DNA of 64,000 nt from Euclidia mi (GCA_944739405.2 OX123183.2:95990729-96054728), one strand, 5' to 3'; numbered from the stretch's first letter, positions 29,715 through 40,867 are shown. Numbers and translations: made by a program. The notes: generated from the sequence alone by a model not told the origin.

Positions 29715-30640
29715 ATAATATATATGCTATCTAATAATATATATGCTGCGTCCAAGAATTCCTCCGAAACGCTGTCTACTGGTAGCGTGCCCAGAAGCAT
29801 CTCTGCGAAAAATAGGCCAGCCTTCTGGTCACGGGAAGCATCGATCAGCCTTTTTGCTATTTCTCTGTATAGAGCACGAGCACTCGGGCCCCATGGCCCC
29901 AGCGTTTGGACCCCAAACGGCTCAAAAACGTAATTCCCAACTATATTTTGATATTTGCACCGTTTGAGGGTCCGCCGATGCAGCAGCAGCGCCAGCTGAA
30001 CCAGCTGTGCTTAGAAGATGTGATGGCGCAAGGGTATCGACGCAGGTGGCGTCCCACACCAGAGGCCTACCCATCTTCCAAGGTAATAATGACATACCGT
30101 CTGGTCTCTTCCCATCGTCACGTACCAGACCATTAGGTTCAAGATGAGCTGGTACACCGGCGGTGGAAAGAGCACGACGGATTATGTCATTAATATGGGC
30201 GTGTCTGGAAATACGCCCTGCACTTCTGCTGTATGATAGGCCATGGTGGCCAAGGCTGTCAACGGCTTCCCCACAGTTGCAACGATGCGGCGAAACACAA
30301 ACAGCACCCAAGCGAAGGCACAAAGCGATGCGGAATGTAGTATCGTCCAACATAGTTCCTATATTGGACGATGGAAGCGCTTGAAGCCATAGCCCCGATT
30401 CCCACTCTCCCACAGCCAACAAACGGGCGCGCTCTGCAACACCAGAAGCAGTAGTTAATAGATTATCTCTAATCTTGCTGCAGAGCGGCCCGTCCCATTG
30501 TCTCTGAGAGAAAAGATTTCGGGGCAAGTCAGAGCTCGGGCAAGCCGTTTTCCAAGCATTTATGGCATCAGTCTTACACGGCATCTCGGAATCAACCAGT
30601 GTGGGTTCTAGAATTTTCCTGGTCAATTCTTGAGATTAGG
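29715..30640 (-). mobile_element. LINE C-terminus with restriction-like endonuclease
   Basis: A 234-codon frame (30,626-29,922) continues after a shift near 29,940 to about 29,715. It has a zinc knuckle CNCGEAVDSLGHHGLS, RRALSTAGVPAHLEPNGLVR, KRPDGMSLLPW and LVWDATCVDTLAPSHL, then GVQTLGPWGPSARALYREI. A CxC/HH knuckle followed by RPD and WD is the signature of the endonuclease that ends R2/R4/Hero-type LINEs. The RT part is absent (5'-truncated). Catalytic RPD and WD residues are kept. Confidence 0.75.
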
Positions 30641-30665
30641 TAGTTCTTTATATATTAGTATTAGA

Positions 30666-31597
30666 TAGCCCCGGCACGGTGGATCGATCCCATACATTTG
30701 GTGGTTGGACATTTTGTGGAATTATCGAATATCAAAGTTCTTAAAACGAATATGCGTCTCAGATTTAAGACATTATGAACCTTCAGAATTCATAATTTTA
30801 AGCCATTATACTGTTTTTTGTGCGGTTATACAGCTCTAAAGTTGTAGAACGATTTTTTATGAAAATAATGCGATGACTTTGAAATGCTATTTTTCGTTAT
30901 TCCTGTGGTTTGAAGATATTATTCTTACTTAAAGTCGTGAAGCAGGGTATGTTGGAATTTACACAACTATTTACTTTTATTTATATGCGGCAGTCTCATA
31001 ATTATGTAATCAAAGTATAAAAATATTAGCGAGAAATTTCATATAATTTGACTTTTGTTAAAAACCCTGTCGAACCCCGTTCTGAGGTAACTTGCATATG
31101 AAACTTTGAAATAATCTTAATGTTTGCCTAGAAAACATTATGCATCCCCTCTCATACCCCTTTTGAAGAAAAATGGAATTGAATTTATTAAATATCTAAA
31201 GCGCCTGATAAGGCCTGATATAATTACTTGAGCAATTTTTTTGAATAATGAATATCGTATATTCTTACTTGTTATCAGTTCGCTAGCATTAATTTAAAGA
31301 TGAATAATGTTACAAAGACACTTCAGTTCTACCATTTAAATCATTAACAGTTAAGTAAATTCAATAAAACATAATAGCGCTGAAAAAATATTGTGAGCAA
31401 AGCATAGATCTAGAAATTTTGGTTTCTAAAGGCGATATTTTAATAATATATTTTTATTATGACTATTTTGAATTATACCTAAAGGGATTATTTAAAATAT
31501 GTTTTATAATATGAATAACCATAATAAATTCAAATTGAGGCGTAATTTTCGTTTATTTTAGAATAAGTTTCTTCGAAATATTGTCGTTTTCCCGATT
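30666..31597. other. AT-rich intergenic DNA
   Basis: No ORF, terminal repeat or SINE is visible in this stretch. Confidence 0.5.
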
Positions 31598-31815
31598 TCA
31601 CGGTTGGCGTAGTGGTTTAAGCGGCCGCCTCGCCGCTTGACACTGCGCCGAGTGTTGTGGGTTCGATCCCCACACGAGGCAACACTTTGTGTAATTCACA
31701 AATTGTTGTTTCGAGTCTGGGTGTTCATTGTGTCCGTTAGTTGTATGTTTGTAAAGTCCCCCGAGACACAGGATTTAGTCCTAATGCGGGAGTAGTCTTT
31801 AAAAAAAAAAAAATA
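31598..31815 (+). mobile_element. SINE family A, best copy in the window
   Basis: tRNA-like head ACGGTTGGCGTAGTGGTTTA (A box), GTGTTGTGGGTTCGATCCCC (B box), body AACACTTTGTGTAATTCACA, TTTCGAGTCTGGGTGTTC and ACACAGGATTTAGTCCTAAT, then a 13-A tail. The head does not close a cloverleaf acceptor stem, so it is not a tRNA gene. Other copies: 2,495, 10,676, 20,662 (minus), and a tail piece at 57,416. Confidence 0.9.
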
Positions 31816-31969
31816 ATTTATCCATTACTAACAAAATGTTTTTTACAATATATAGGTATAAAATAAAATACCATTTAAGTAAAAACTAATGGGTCATATA
31901 TGCAACATTTTACATAAAAAAATCAAGTCTGTATCTTCACGTAATTCAGAGTAATCGACAAATAATTGA

Positions 31970-32165
31970 AACAGGTGGTAATGTCACAGCGTTTCTATGA
32001 GGCCGTCCACTGTGCGCGGCCATAATTACTTCCACGTTCATCGCAAATGATTCGCCAGACAGCAATGAGCCAAGCGCCATTGTGTGAACACCAAGTGATC
32101 GTGGCCTACAGTGATGCATTGCAAAGCATGGCCCATCATGGGCCATTGTGTACTGGGCCTTTTAC
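31970..32165 (-). mobile_element. DNA-transposon terminus (right), CAGTACACAATG type
   Basis: Ends GGCCCATCATGGGCCATTGT then GTACTGGGCCTTTT, the inverse of the terminus at 25,163. Subterminal CGCCATTGTGTGAACACC mirrors GGTGTTCACACAATGGC on the left. The flank is TTTT rather than TTAA. Confidence 0.6.
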
Positions 32166-32261
32166 ACCAAAGGAATCTAAAGTTCCAGCCGCACGGCATA
32201 ATAAGTAAAAAGTGTTTTTACTAGGTAGGTAGGTACTTAATCTGAAAGCCGCACATTGTGG

Positions 32262-32350
32262 TGAACCCACAGGGTGAACCTCTTTCTTTACCGCCATAGA
32301 CACTTTTCTTTATTTATATTGTAATACGAATGTTTGTCATAACAATACCT
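32262..32350 (+). repeat. Gypsy 5' LTR (approximate)
   Basis: TGTGGTGAACC then CTCTTTCTTTACCGCCATAG and TACGAATGTTTGTCATAACA match the right LTR at 45,752. It carries a 13-bp internal duplication (ACAGGGTGAACC) absent on the right. The exact right end is uncertain. Confidence 0.6.
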
Positions 32351-32422
32351 ATGTCATGTTTTGCTAATTAAAACCTTCTGTATAGGTTTTGGCTATTATT
32401 ACCACAGATATGAGACATATCT

Positions 32423-32905
32423 GTGATTATTACAATTAGCAAACGAAACGACTATATCTCATGGATAGGTAAATATCTACGACCTGAGCGGTTCGATGGT
32501 GACCCGTCCCTTAGCACGTCCGCCGCGGAGTGGGCTCACTGTAAGAAAACGTTTGTCAACTTTCTTGCGGCGCAGGACTCAAACACTACTACTGATAAGG
32601 TCAAGCTTACCGTACTCATTTACCACGTGTCACCTAACGTGTATACCCAGACCCACATCTGCGAGTGCGAAACATACGAACAAGCGTTGACTCTTTTGAA
32701 CAAACTTTACGTTAAACCAAATAACATCCTGTATGCTCGCCACGCTCTCGCCACTCGGAGACAAGGTAGTCACGAGACTATCGATACCTACATCCAAGCC
32801 TTGAAGCAACTGTCCAAAGATTGTAATTTTTCTGCTGTCGATAGGGAGACGAATCGGGGTGACAATATTCGCGACACTTTTATAGCTGGCATCTCCTCAA
32901 CAATA
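32423..32905 (+). pseudogene. Gypsy gag, 5' part
   Basis: Capsid-like frame: LRPERFDGDPSLSTSAAEWA, FVNFLAAQ, YEQALTLLNKLYVKP and DTYIQALKQLSKDCNF. It breaks at 32,902-32,908, where the DIRS element begins, and resumes at 38,030. The start codon is not certain, since the frame is open upstream of 32,450 without a clear leader. Confidence 0.82.
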
Positions 32906-33121
32906 ATAAAACTGTTTTACACAAAAATAAAACAGTTATTATATGCCGAAAGAAACACACAGCGTTATTATGAAGAAGCTGTTTATGAATTTACCATTCC
33001 ATAGAGTATTTAGTAAAACATACCTGTGTTGTCTGTGGTTTCCGTGTAGTTACCTTTCTAATCCAGCAGGGGGCGCTGTTACATACATGAACACAGCGAC
33101 CGACAGTGGCGTACTTCATAG
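32902..33121 (-). repeat. DIRS right inverted terminal repeat
   Basis: 32,952-33,121 is the reverse complement of 37,845-38,014 over 170 bp, with no difference that I could find. The outer 50 bp (32,902-32,951) are specific to this end and are mirrored in the internal complementary region. Confidence 0.92.
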
Positions 33122-33161
33122 TTCATAGTGTCTTCATTCACCAGCAAGGAACTTGCTCCTA

Positions 33162-33257
33162 CGCTGTGTGTTTCTTTCGGCATATAATAACTGTTTTATT
33201 TTTGTGTAAAACAGTTTTATTATTTGCCTACTGGAAACACACAGCGTTATTATGAAG
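33162..33257 (-). repeat. DIRS internal complementary region
   Basis: 33,162-33,224 is the exact complement of the outer end of the right ITR (32,902-32,964). It runs, overlapping at TATTATT, into 33,219-33,257, the complement of the outer end of the left ITR (37,992-38,029). It is therefore the two termini joined, the template used by DIRS elements to close a circle. Confidence 0.92.
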
Positions 33258-33644
33258 ACCTGTTTGGTATCTGCTGGTGAAGTTTAACTACAAACGCTAT
33301 GTGATCAAGAAATAAATTAAATAATTCAATTATGAATAACAAATAATATATAATTGAATCATAATATTCATTTCTTAAAATAATCTATAACCAAAGTAAA
33401 AATAACATCTTATGGCAACATAATTAATAACCAAAGTAAAACTTATCAGTCATATTAAAATATATTTCACTTGAAAATAAATTTAGTATCATTGTCAATA
33501 ATTACACACAAATAAAACCAGATAAAATAATCAAATTAAAGCTTCAAAGAGATCAACAATCAAATTAATAATAATGCTTATCATATTATTAATCAACATT
33601 AGTAAAATTAGAATATAACATATCTTTGTTGCTAACATAGACTT

Positions 33645-34561
33645 TTCTTACCACTTCTTTGCAATAATATTTGGAAAATGTTCTATCACTCTTCCAATTG
33701 CCCGCTTCAATATTTCTTCTATTGAGACATTTTCAAGCCATCCTTAGGAGGCTACAGCTGATTGTATGCTACCTGGGCTAGCTTCTGAGTGCACCTCTCT
33801 AAAAGCGGATTTTACCCTACTGATGATATTTCTTGTAGCAGATTTTATGGTGCCCCTCAAGATGATAAATAGGCTGGTAATGTTGCTACAAAACCTTGCC
33901 TACTCTCAGTAAGATTAATAAGCAACTTAATATGGGTAATTGGGCAGACATTATTGTTTGAATGCTTCTGTAATGACCACCCTGATTGTCTGTGAGTAGA
34001 ACAATCCGTCTTTGAGCCAAATCTTGGCCATAAAATTAATTTATCATCACATTCAACCAGGTTACTTTGAGAAATATCTAAAAGCGTTAGATCCTGTAAC
34101 TGACTTCCTGAAGCTAAATGTAGGATTATTGCAGTCCTTCCAGAAGGACTATAATCAGGAGCAGAATCTAACCAATCAAATAGAATTTTGGTATCCCATA
34201 TAGGAATTTTAATAGGTTCAGGTTTGGCTGCTGCAATCGCTTTAAGAACCTGTTGAACAAAGAAATTTTTTTTTTTTTTGACTTTCAACGCTATTGCCAC
34301 AGTATGTTTAAATAGCAGATTTATGTACTAAAATTGTGGTATAGGCGTGTTTATATTTAAGATGCAGATGTGCGAGAAACCGTGCCACATCTGTACCCTC
34401 AGGGTTCTTATGGATTCGACTGTTAGATAGGCACCAAGTGAGGCATTTTTCAATGGAGCTCTGTAGGCATTAAGAGTTGATGGCCGCCAACTACTGCCTA
34501 ACAATTTACGCTTACCCTCGCTCCAGTGTTCAATTTGATCGGCCCACCCCCAACTTTTCAA
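33645..34561 (-). pseudogene. DIRS tyrosine recombinase
   Basis: N-terminal part SSWRPSTLNAYRAPLK (SAM-like arm), then FDWLDSAPDYSPSGRTAIIL and LHLASGSQLQDLTLLDI. Further on come KSATRNIISRVKSAFREVHS, SPGSIQSAVAS and LENVSIEEILKRA. The family has Arg in the ASGxR position; here it appears as Gln, so the first catalytic Arg is probably lost. Shifts near 34,310 and 33,860 and a stop near 33,745 break the frame. Confidence 0.8.
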
Positions 34562-34684
34562 GCTCTGAGGGACAGTTTGTCCACTTGTAGAGAGGGGTCA
34601 CCCCGTCGAGTAATCGATTAGGGTCTTCCGCAGATCCCGAATCAGGATTATCTCTGTTAATGCTCTCGACCTCAGGTCAGTTTG

Positions 34685-36528
34685 TCAAAAACATTTAGGT
34701 GAGACAGCACATGAGGTTGGGTGGTGGAAACACCCATCCCAACTGATAATTCCACTCTTGACTGAAGGCATCGCAAAAAATCTTGCTGTGCCATCTCTTG
34801 AGTCCCAGGTGGCGTAGTTTGCAACTACTGCTGCCTTTTTGGACACGAATAAATCGACGTCCGGCACTCCCCATGCCTCGAATTGGCTGGATGCCATTTC
34901 TCTGGCTGGATCTAACAGGTGCCATTCGGATAGTGGCCTTCCTCTTGAGAGGCGGTCTGCTATCCCGTTTACCTCCCCGAGAGGTAGCCTGCCGTCAGCG
35001 TCACATTGAGCTGCTTGGCTAGGAGAAGGAGACGATTTGTCAACTGGATCCAACAGGTGCCATTCGGGTAGTGGCCTTCCTCTTGAGAGGCGGTCTACTA
35101 TCCCGTTTACCTCCCCGAGAGGTAGCCTGCCATCAGCGTCACATTGAGCTGCTTGGCTAGGAGAAGGAGACGATTTGTCAAGGTCAACCGGGCGGCTGAT
35201 CAAGTGCAGCCTTTGTTGCGGATGTATGCTATCAGGGTCCAGTTGTCTGATTGAACTAGTATGTGGGTGCCCTGTACACATGCCCTCTGTTGGGCCAAGG
35301 CTACATACACCGCATATAACTCCTTCAGGTTGGAATGCCAGTTCTGTTGAAATGGATTCCATTTCACGGACATGTATATGTTGTCCAGATGCACTCCCCA
35401 GCCCGCATCCGCTGCGTCTGTTGTCAGAAAGTGTGATACTTTCTTCTTGTGCATCTCTTTGGTGCTGTTTGATAATTGTTTCAGCCACCATGTTAACTCT
35501 TGTAATACCAAAGTTGCAAGAGTTTCTTTTCCCTTGGCCTGCCCTGTTTGAATGTCCTCAAAAACATTTGAGTTCCTCGGCAATGAAGACGGCCATTGTA
35601 GGTTGTAAGACTTTGCTAAGTTCAACAAAACCAGTAATATTTGAGCCTCCGGAAGGCAACACATCTTTTGATTTAAAAGACCTAGCAGAAGTAGGTAATT
35701 CTAGTTTTCTTACCTTGTCTATGGGTAAGGACATTATGTTGGAGTTGGTATTAAATTTTTTTTTTTATTTTTTTTTTTATATAAATATTATATATTTATT
35801 TCTAGATATATTAGATTTTGTGTTGTACTGAGAACTGGTTTTGTGAAATTAACATGCCAACCTAGGTTTTGCAATGTCTTTATTACTAAGAAGTTTGATG
35901 TATTAGGGTCAGCCGGCATTGCTTGGCTATGAGGAAGTTGTCCAAATACACTTAAGTTCTTAGGACTTGTTTCCTTAGGATTTCCGCAATCCAATTGGTT
36001 ACTGAGGCCATCATGTGAGGTGCCGATGAAAGACCGAAAGGAAAAGCAGTTTGTTGTAAAATTTCCTTTCCATATACCTACTACTTGCGAAGGAAACGTC
36101 TGTGAGACTCCTTTATTGCTAAGTGAAAATAGGCCTGGTGTAAATCTATTTTAAATTCCAATCCTGGTCCTGCAGGAATTGTATAACATCTATTCGAGAT
36201 ATTAATTGTAAGTGTCTTGTCGACAAATGTATGTTGAACATTTTTAAATTGAAGATGGGGCGGGGCGTACACCTCCATCTAATTTCTTTATTAAAAACAT
36301 CTGGGAGTAAAAGCCAGGTTCGACCCTGTCTGGTTTTTCCAGAATACCCATTTCTTTTAATTCTAGTATAATCTGAGACATTTGTCTGGATGGATTGATA
36401 TCAAACTTGCTCAGAACGTTTTGGTATGGGTAATGCAAAGGGAGTTTGTTTTTGAATGGTATGCAGCCCTCTGATATTAACTTCACTATAGTTTGGAGTT
36501 TGGTTGGCACCCATTTGCTCCCAAGCAT
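34685..36528 (-). pseudogene. DIRS reverse transcriptase / RNase H
   Basis: Minus strand: KMEGILEKPDRVEPGF-like finger text, FYSQMFLIKKLDGGVRP, FKIDLHQAYFHLAI (palm), VYLDNFLIA near 35,940 where RT has YLDD, then LGWHVNFTKPVLSTTQNLIY (thumb). RNase H follows: FLTTDAADAGWGVHLDNIY and LKELYAVYVALAQQRA. Frameshifts occur near 36,250, 36,080, 35,790 and 35,200, and there is a 138-bp tandem duplication. Confidence 0.85.
34906..35181. repeat. 138-bp tandem duplication in the DIRS element
   Basis: Units 34,906-35,043 and 35,044-35,181 differ at only a few positions. The period is 46 codons, so the frame is preserved across the duplication. Confidence 0.92.
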
Positions 36529-37660
36529 GAGTAAATTTCCTCAAACAACCCCCTTTGAATGTTCCCAGCTGAGAGTAATTCTTTTTTATTATTTGAATTT
36601 GAGATATTTGATAGGGACTTGTGCTGACGATAGGACTTGCTTTTATTATAAGTATGTATATTTCCTTTGTTTAAAAGAATCTTGCTTATCTTTAAAGTTA
36701 CTTTTATGATTTTTATTAGGAGCATGGCTTTTCTTATTATATTTATTGACAAATTGATGTAGCTTGTTCTTCTTTTAAATATAATCAGGTGTATTAAGCC
36801 AAACATGAGAACCACCTAGTGACTCAACTAAGGGTGTAAGACCCTGCCGACTAAATAAATGCTCTGCACTTGGAGGAATTTTCCTCAGTGCATGTTGGCA
36901 TTGCCAACTTCTTTGAGAATATTATGTACTCTCCTATTTTCAATACGTTCAGCCCTATTTCCACAATTCAATTGAAACCTTTGAACACAACAATTGAAGT
37001 CTTTATTTTTGTAAGATGAATTTTGTAAACTAGATTTTAACAGTTGCCTATCTTCTAAAACTTTATTAGATAAAGCTGCTTAAAGCTGCTCAGTCCTAAG
37101 GAAGTAATCTTTGCTTATATTAAAATGATACAGCTCTTCATTAATCTTCAACGAATTAAAGCCTGTAGCGCTTTTTTTTTATATCGAATGTTATGCCAAG
37201 TTGGCGAATCAAATTGTTTAAGTGTATATATTAGTCAATCGAGCAGAATCAGCTGTTGGTACAACTTATTTTCATCATAATTGACTTTTAATCTCCAAGC
37301 AATAATGTGTTGCATAAATTGTCAACAAATGGTTTATAAAATTGCTGTGATGTTAACGGAGTGTCATTATTATAATAAATTATGATTTGCATTATTAATA
37401 TTCGCACTGAATGAAGTCACAAATTGTGGTATTTGCGACATACAATCGGAAAGATAACTTACATGAGATATAAGCGAGTCCAATATCGGGTCCGAACATG
37501 TTCCGACGTGTTTCGAGACCTCTTGTTCGGTGATGGCGAAGCAAAGCCCTCTTCATCTTCAAAAGACGAAGAGGAACTTGGCGTAAAGCTCGAGGTGCTG
37601 CGCTCCTCTTCCGGAGCAGCAACAGGCACCTCAGGATCACCACTGAGATTCATTATTCGG
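36490..37660 (-). pseudogene. DIRS ORF1 (gag-like) region
   Basis: Starts near 37,653 with MNLSGDPEVPVAAPEEERST, a Ser/acidic stretch and SPNKRSRNTSEHVRTR. It continues through AT-rich, much-shifted sequence to AGNIQRGLFEEIYSCLGANG at 36,530. No zinc knuckle is seen, as is usual for DIRS gag. Badly decayed. Confidence 0.55.
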
Positions 37661-37844
37661 ATTCACTTACCTCACTTGAATTAATTATTAACTAACTTAA
37701 TAACCCGTATATCACTAATAAACATGAATCAACAAGATTCTGAACAATTAACAAACTTTGGAAAAGTTTTGGAAAAGTTACGGAAAACTTATAGGTTAGG
37801 AAAATCTTAACTCTTTTCGCGGCAAAATTCACAAACGCTATGGA

Positions 37845-38029
37845 CTATGAAGTACGCCACTGTCGGTCGCTGTGTTCATGTATGTAACAGCGCCCCCTGC
37901 TGGATTAGAAAGGTAACTACACGGAAACCACAGACAACACAGGTATGTTTTACTAAATACTCTATGGAATGGTAAATTCATAAACAGCTTCTTCATAATA
38001 ACGCTGTGTGTTTCCAGTAGGCAAATAAT
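37845..38029 (-). repeat. DIRS left inverted terminal repeat
   Basis: Complement of the right ITR, with its own outer 15 bp (CCAGTAGGCAAATAATA). It contains CAGCGCCCCCTGCTGGATTA, part of a short palindrome. Gypsy gag resumes at about 38,030 with AGAGAAAGACTGCTTGAAAA. Confidence 0.92.
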
Positions 38030-39110
38030 AAGAGAAAGACTGCTTGAAAACCTCAGCCTAACGTTGGACGAAGCGCATAACCAGGCGCGCTCTTTAGAGA
38101 TGGCTGAAGTCAATACGTTACACTACAACAACACCTCATTGAATGCTATTACCGAAAACATCCCTGGTCAAACTTTTATCTCCAGTGGAAATACCTCTGC
38201 AGCCACGCCGACGCCGAACTTTCAGAACCGCTCAAATCGAAAATGTTTCTTCTGTGGAGGACGTGTGCATCCGCGCAAGTCATGCCCCGCCTTCAATGTG
38301 ACGTGTCAACTATGTGTAACAAGAAAGGGCATCTTGCTAAAGTCTGTCGTAGTAAGAACACAACTAGCTCTGCCACGTCTGACCAGGACAATGTCATCGC
38401 CTGCATCATCGCCGCATCGCCGTCGTCCCTGCATAAAGCTATTGTTCCTGCTTATATCAAAGGCGTTAGAGCTGAAGCACTACTAGATACAGGCAGTTCT
38501 AAAAGCTTTATTAACTTCGAATTTTCTAAATTATGCTCTCTGAAGATGAAACCTAGTCGGCAGATGATATCTATGGCCTCTCTTAACCACACTTCCTTAG
38601 TGAAAGGAGAAACCTGGCTCACGCTTACCTTGGGAAAACACACATACGAAAACGTTCAACTGCTTGTTGTAAAAAATTTATGCTCAGACATGATTATAGG
38701 ACATGACGTATTAGAAAATTACTCATCCCTCGAATTCGCATTTGGTGGCCCGAAAGGACCTCTCGTCGTCTGCAGCGTAGCCGAAGCATCTGTCCCTGCA
38801 GTGCCTTTATTCGCCAATCTATCTCCAGAATGCAAACCAATTGCTATAACGTCTCGAAGATACAACGATGATGACCGACGTTTTATTGAAGAGCAGGTGA
38901 AAAATCTCTTAAATGAAGGCGTTATTGAAGAGAGTCGGTCACCATGGCAAGCACAGGTAGGTACTGATCACTAAGAATGCAAATCACCGGAAACGCCTAG
39001 TAATTGACTACTCCAGAACTTTAAATCGATTTACAGAACTAGTCGCCTATCCACTTCCCTGTATAGAAGAACTGATATCAAAAGTGGCCAAATATTCTTT
39101 GTTTGTGTTT
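38030..39110 (+). pseudogene. Gypsy gag end, protease and RT start
   Basis: RARSLEMAEV-type gag end, then two CCHC knuckles (CFFCGGRVHPRKSC and, after a shift near 38,310, NKKGHLAKVC). The aspartic protease active site is AEALLDTGSSKSFIN. It then enters RT: EEQVKNLLNEGVIEESRSPW, shift near 38,955, RKRLVIDYSRTLN, AYPLPCIEELISKVAKYS. It ends at 39,105 in T/G-rich filler at the copia junction. Confidence 0.87.
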
Positions 39111-39128
39111 GTTTTGTCTTTGTTGTTT

Positions 39129-39611
39129 TCAACGTATTCGAATGTGCTTAGTTCTTCTATGGAACTCAGGATTCTCAGCTAATCTTACAGCCGCTTCGTT
39201 GTCCACATAGAGAACAGGTGAAGCCTCCATCTTCGTCATGTCTTGCATTATACGAGCTAGCCAAATGCCTTCTTTCGCTGCCTCACTAGCTGCGACAATC
39301 TCGGCTTCTGTAGTGGAAATAGCCACACTGGGTTGTATCTGGCTCAACCATGACACGGCGCCTTCAGCATAAATGCATACAACTCCAGTAGTTGATCTCC
39401 CTGTTGTCAGATCTCCACCGTGATCTGCATCACTGTAACATTCCAGAACACCTCTTCTGTAATCCTTCTTATACAGAATTCCCATATCTGGAGTGTACTG
39501 TAGATATCTTAGCATGCGCTTCAACCGACCACAATCCGTGTGAGTCGGGTTTTCCAAGCTTCTGGATACTACACTGACAGGATATGCTATGTCAGGCCTT
39601 GTGCACACCAT
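39129..39611 (-). pseudogene. Copia RNase H
   Basis: RPDIAYPVSVVSRSLENPT, LRYLQYTPDMGILY, CYSDADHGGDLTTGRSTTG, QPSVAISTTEAEIVAASEA and ENPEFHRRTKHIRIR. Catalytic Asp of SDAD and Glu of TEAE are present. The frame ends at 39,129 where the element is cut. Confidence 0.87.
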
Positions 39612-39889
39612 CAGATAAGCAAGAGCACCTACTACTTATCTATAATTCTTCAGAAAGTGGTCATCAACCTTCTCTGCTTCCTGTGGTACAGGGTCCTTTA
39701 CCATAGGAGTGCTTACTTCTCTTCAAGATTTTCTTTTCATAAGAAGTCTGGTGTATTCTAATGTCACCGCCTTCTCTGACTTCAACCTCCATACCCAAGT
39801 AATACGATACAGGTTTATAACTCATCGCGAACTTCTTTTTCAATTCCTTAATTAATTCATCAATCAGTCCTTCATTTGAACCGGTTATA

Positions 39890-40777
39890 AGACCGTCGTC
39901 GACGTACAGAGCAACTTATAACTTCCCGTTAGATCTGTCTCTCTCTCTTAAACAGGCAGGGGTCAGCTTCACTGACTTTAAAACCAATTTCCATGAAGTA
40001 GTTTATGATCGTCGTGTTCCAACATCGTGGAGCCAGTTTTAACCCATACAAGCTATTCTTAAGCAAGCATACTCGTCCGCTACCATCATCATATCCTTCC
40101 GGTTGCCGCATGAATATCTCTTCCTCAGTCAACGAACCATATAAAAAGGCTGTACAGATGTCAAACTGACGTAGTGCCATCCCTTCATTAGCTGCTAAAC
40201 TCAGCACCGCTCTAATAGTTGCCATCTTAGCTACGGGGCTAAAGGTCTGATCATAATCATCCTCTTTCGTCTGTCTAAAACCTTTTACGACAAGACGTGC
40301 CTTATATTTATCTATTGAACCATCTGAGTTTAACTTCACTTTATATATCCATTTACAAGGTATTGCTTTCCGATTCTTAGGCAATTTCTCAAGAACCCAC
40401 GTTCCATTTGCTTTTAAGGATCCAATCTCGCAATCCATAGCTTTGCGCCAATGATCTTTATCTGGGCAATCTATAGCTTCCTTGTAAGTTCCTGGTTCGT
40501 AGTAACAATCATCGCTGGTATTCAAATGAGAAACGTAATCATTGAATTTCAATGGTCGCTGCAGGAGTGATCGATCTCTGAGCTGCATACCTTGCCTGCC
40601 CAATTCAATAGATTCGTCTTCCAACTCCTCTACACGCGCATCTTCAAATTCTTCTTCATCACCGCTACCAACAGGACCCTCAATAACTTCCGTGTCCTGC
40701 GAGAGTTCAACTTCGTTATTTGTCTCAATAGGTCTTCCTCTGTCTTCTTCAGCTGTGATTGGTTTCGGTGTCTCATT
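39890..40777 (-). pseudogene. Copia reverse transcriptase
   Basis: Copia RT: KWIYKVKLNSDGSIDKYKAR, LVVKGFRQTKEDDYDQTFSP, LRQFDICTAFLYGSLTEEEI, SLYGLKLAPRCW, and VALYVDDGLI near 39,900 (catalytic YVDD). YGLK replaces the usual YGLKQ. A shift near 39,930 and a stop near 39,920 break it. The frame upstream of 40,777 is the LINE target duplication. Confidence 0.87.
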
Positions 40778-40790
40778 ATCATGTCGTTCC
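40778..40790 (+). repeat. LINE target-site duplication, left copy
   Basis: ATCATGTCGTTCC (with one more T, TATCATGTCGTTCC) is repeated at 42,885-42,897. The copia frame is continuous across the pair. Confidence 0.88.
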
Positions 40791-40867
40791 CATCTATCAC
40801 CCTGTGGATCTACACTGCCATTATACGCCCCATACTTACATTTATGGTGCAGTAGTGTGGTGGCCAC

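Larger units (their letters stand above)
32902..38029 (-). mobile_element. DIRS-type tyrosine-recombinase retrotransposon
   Basis: A 5.1-kb element read on the minus strand: left ITR (38,029-37,845), gag-like region (37,660-36,490), RT/RNase H (36,528-34,685), tyrosine recombinase (34,561-33,645), internal complementary region (33,257-33,162) and right ITR (33,121-32,902). There is no target duplication; both flanks share AATAATA, as expected of recombinase-mediated integration. Protein frames have shifts, stops and damaged catalytic residues, but the repeat architecture is complete. It sits inside the Gypsy gag gene. Confidence 0.92.

Noticed and set aside
31598..31670. tRNA gene
   Set aside because: A and B boxes are present but the acceptor stem does not pair and the sequence continues into SINE body and a poly-A tail; four relatives are in the window.
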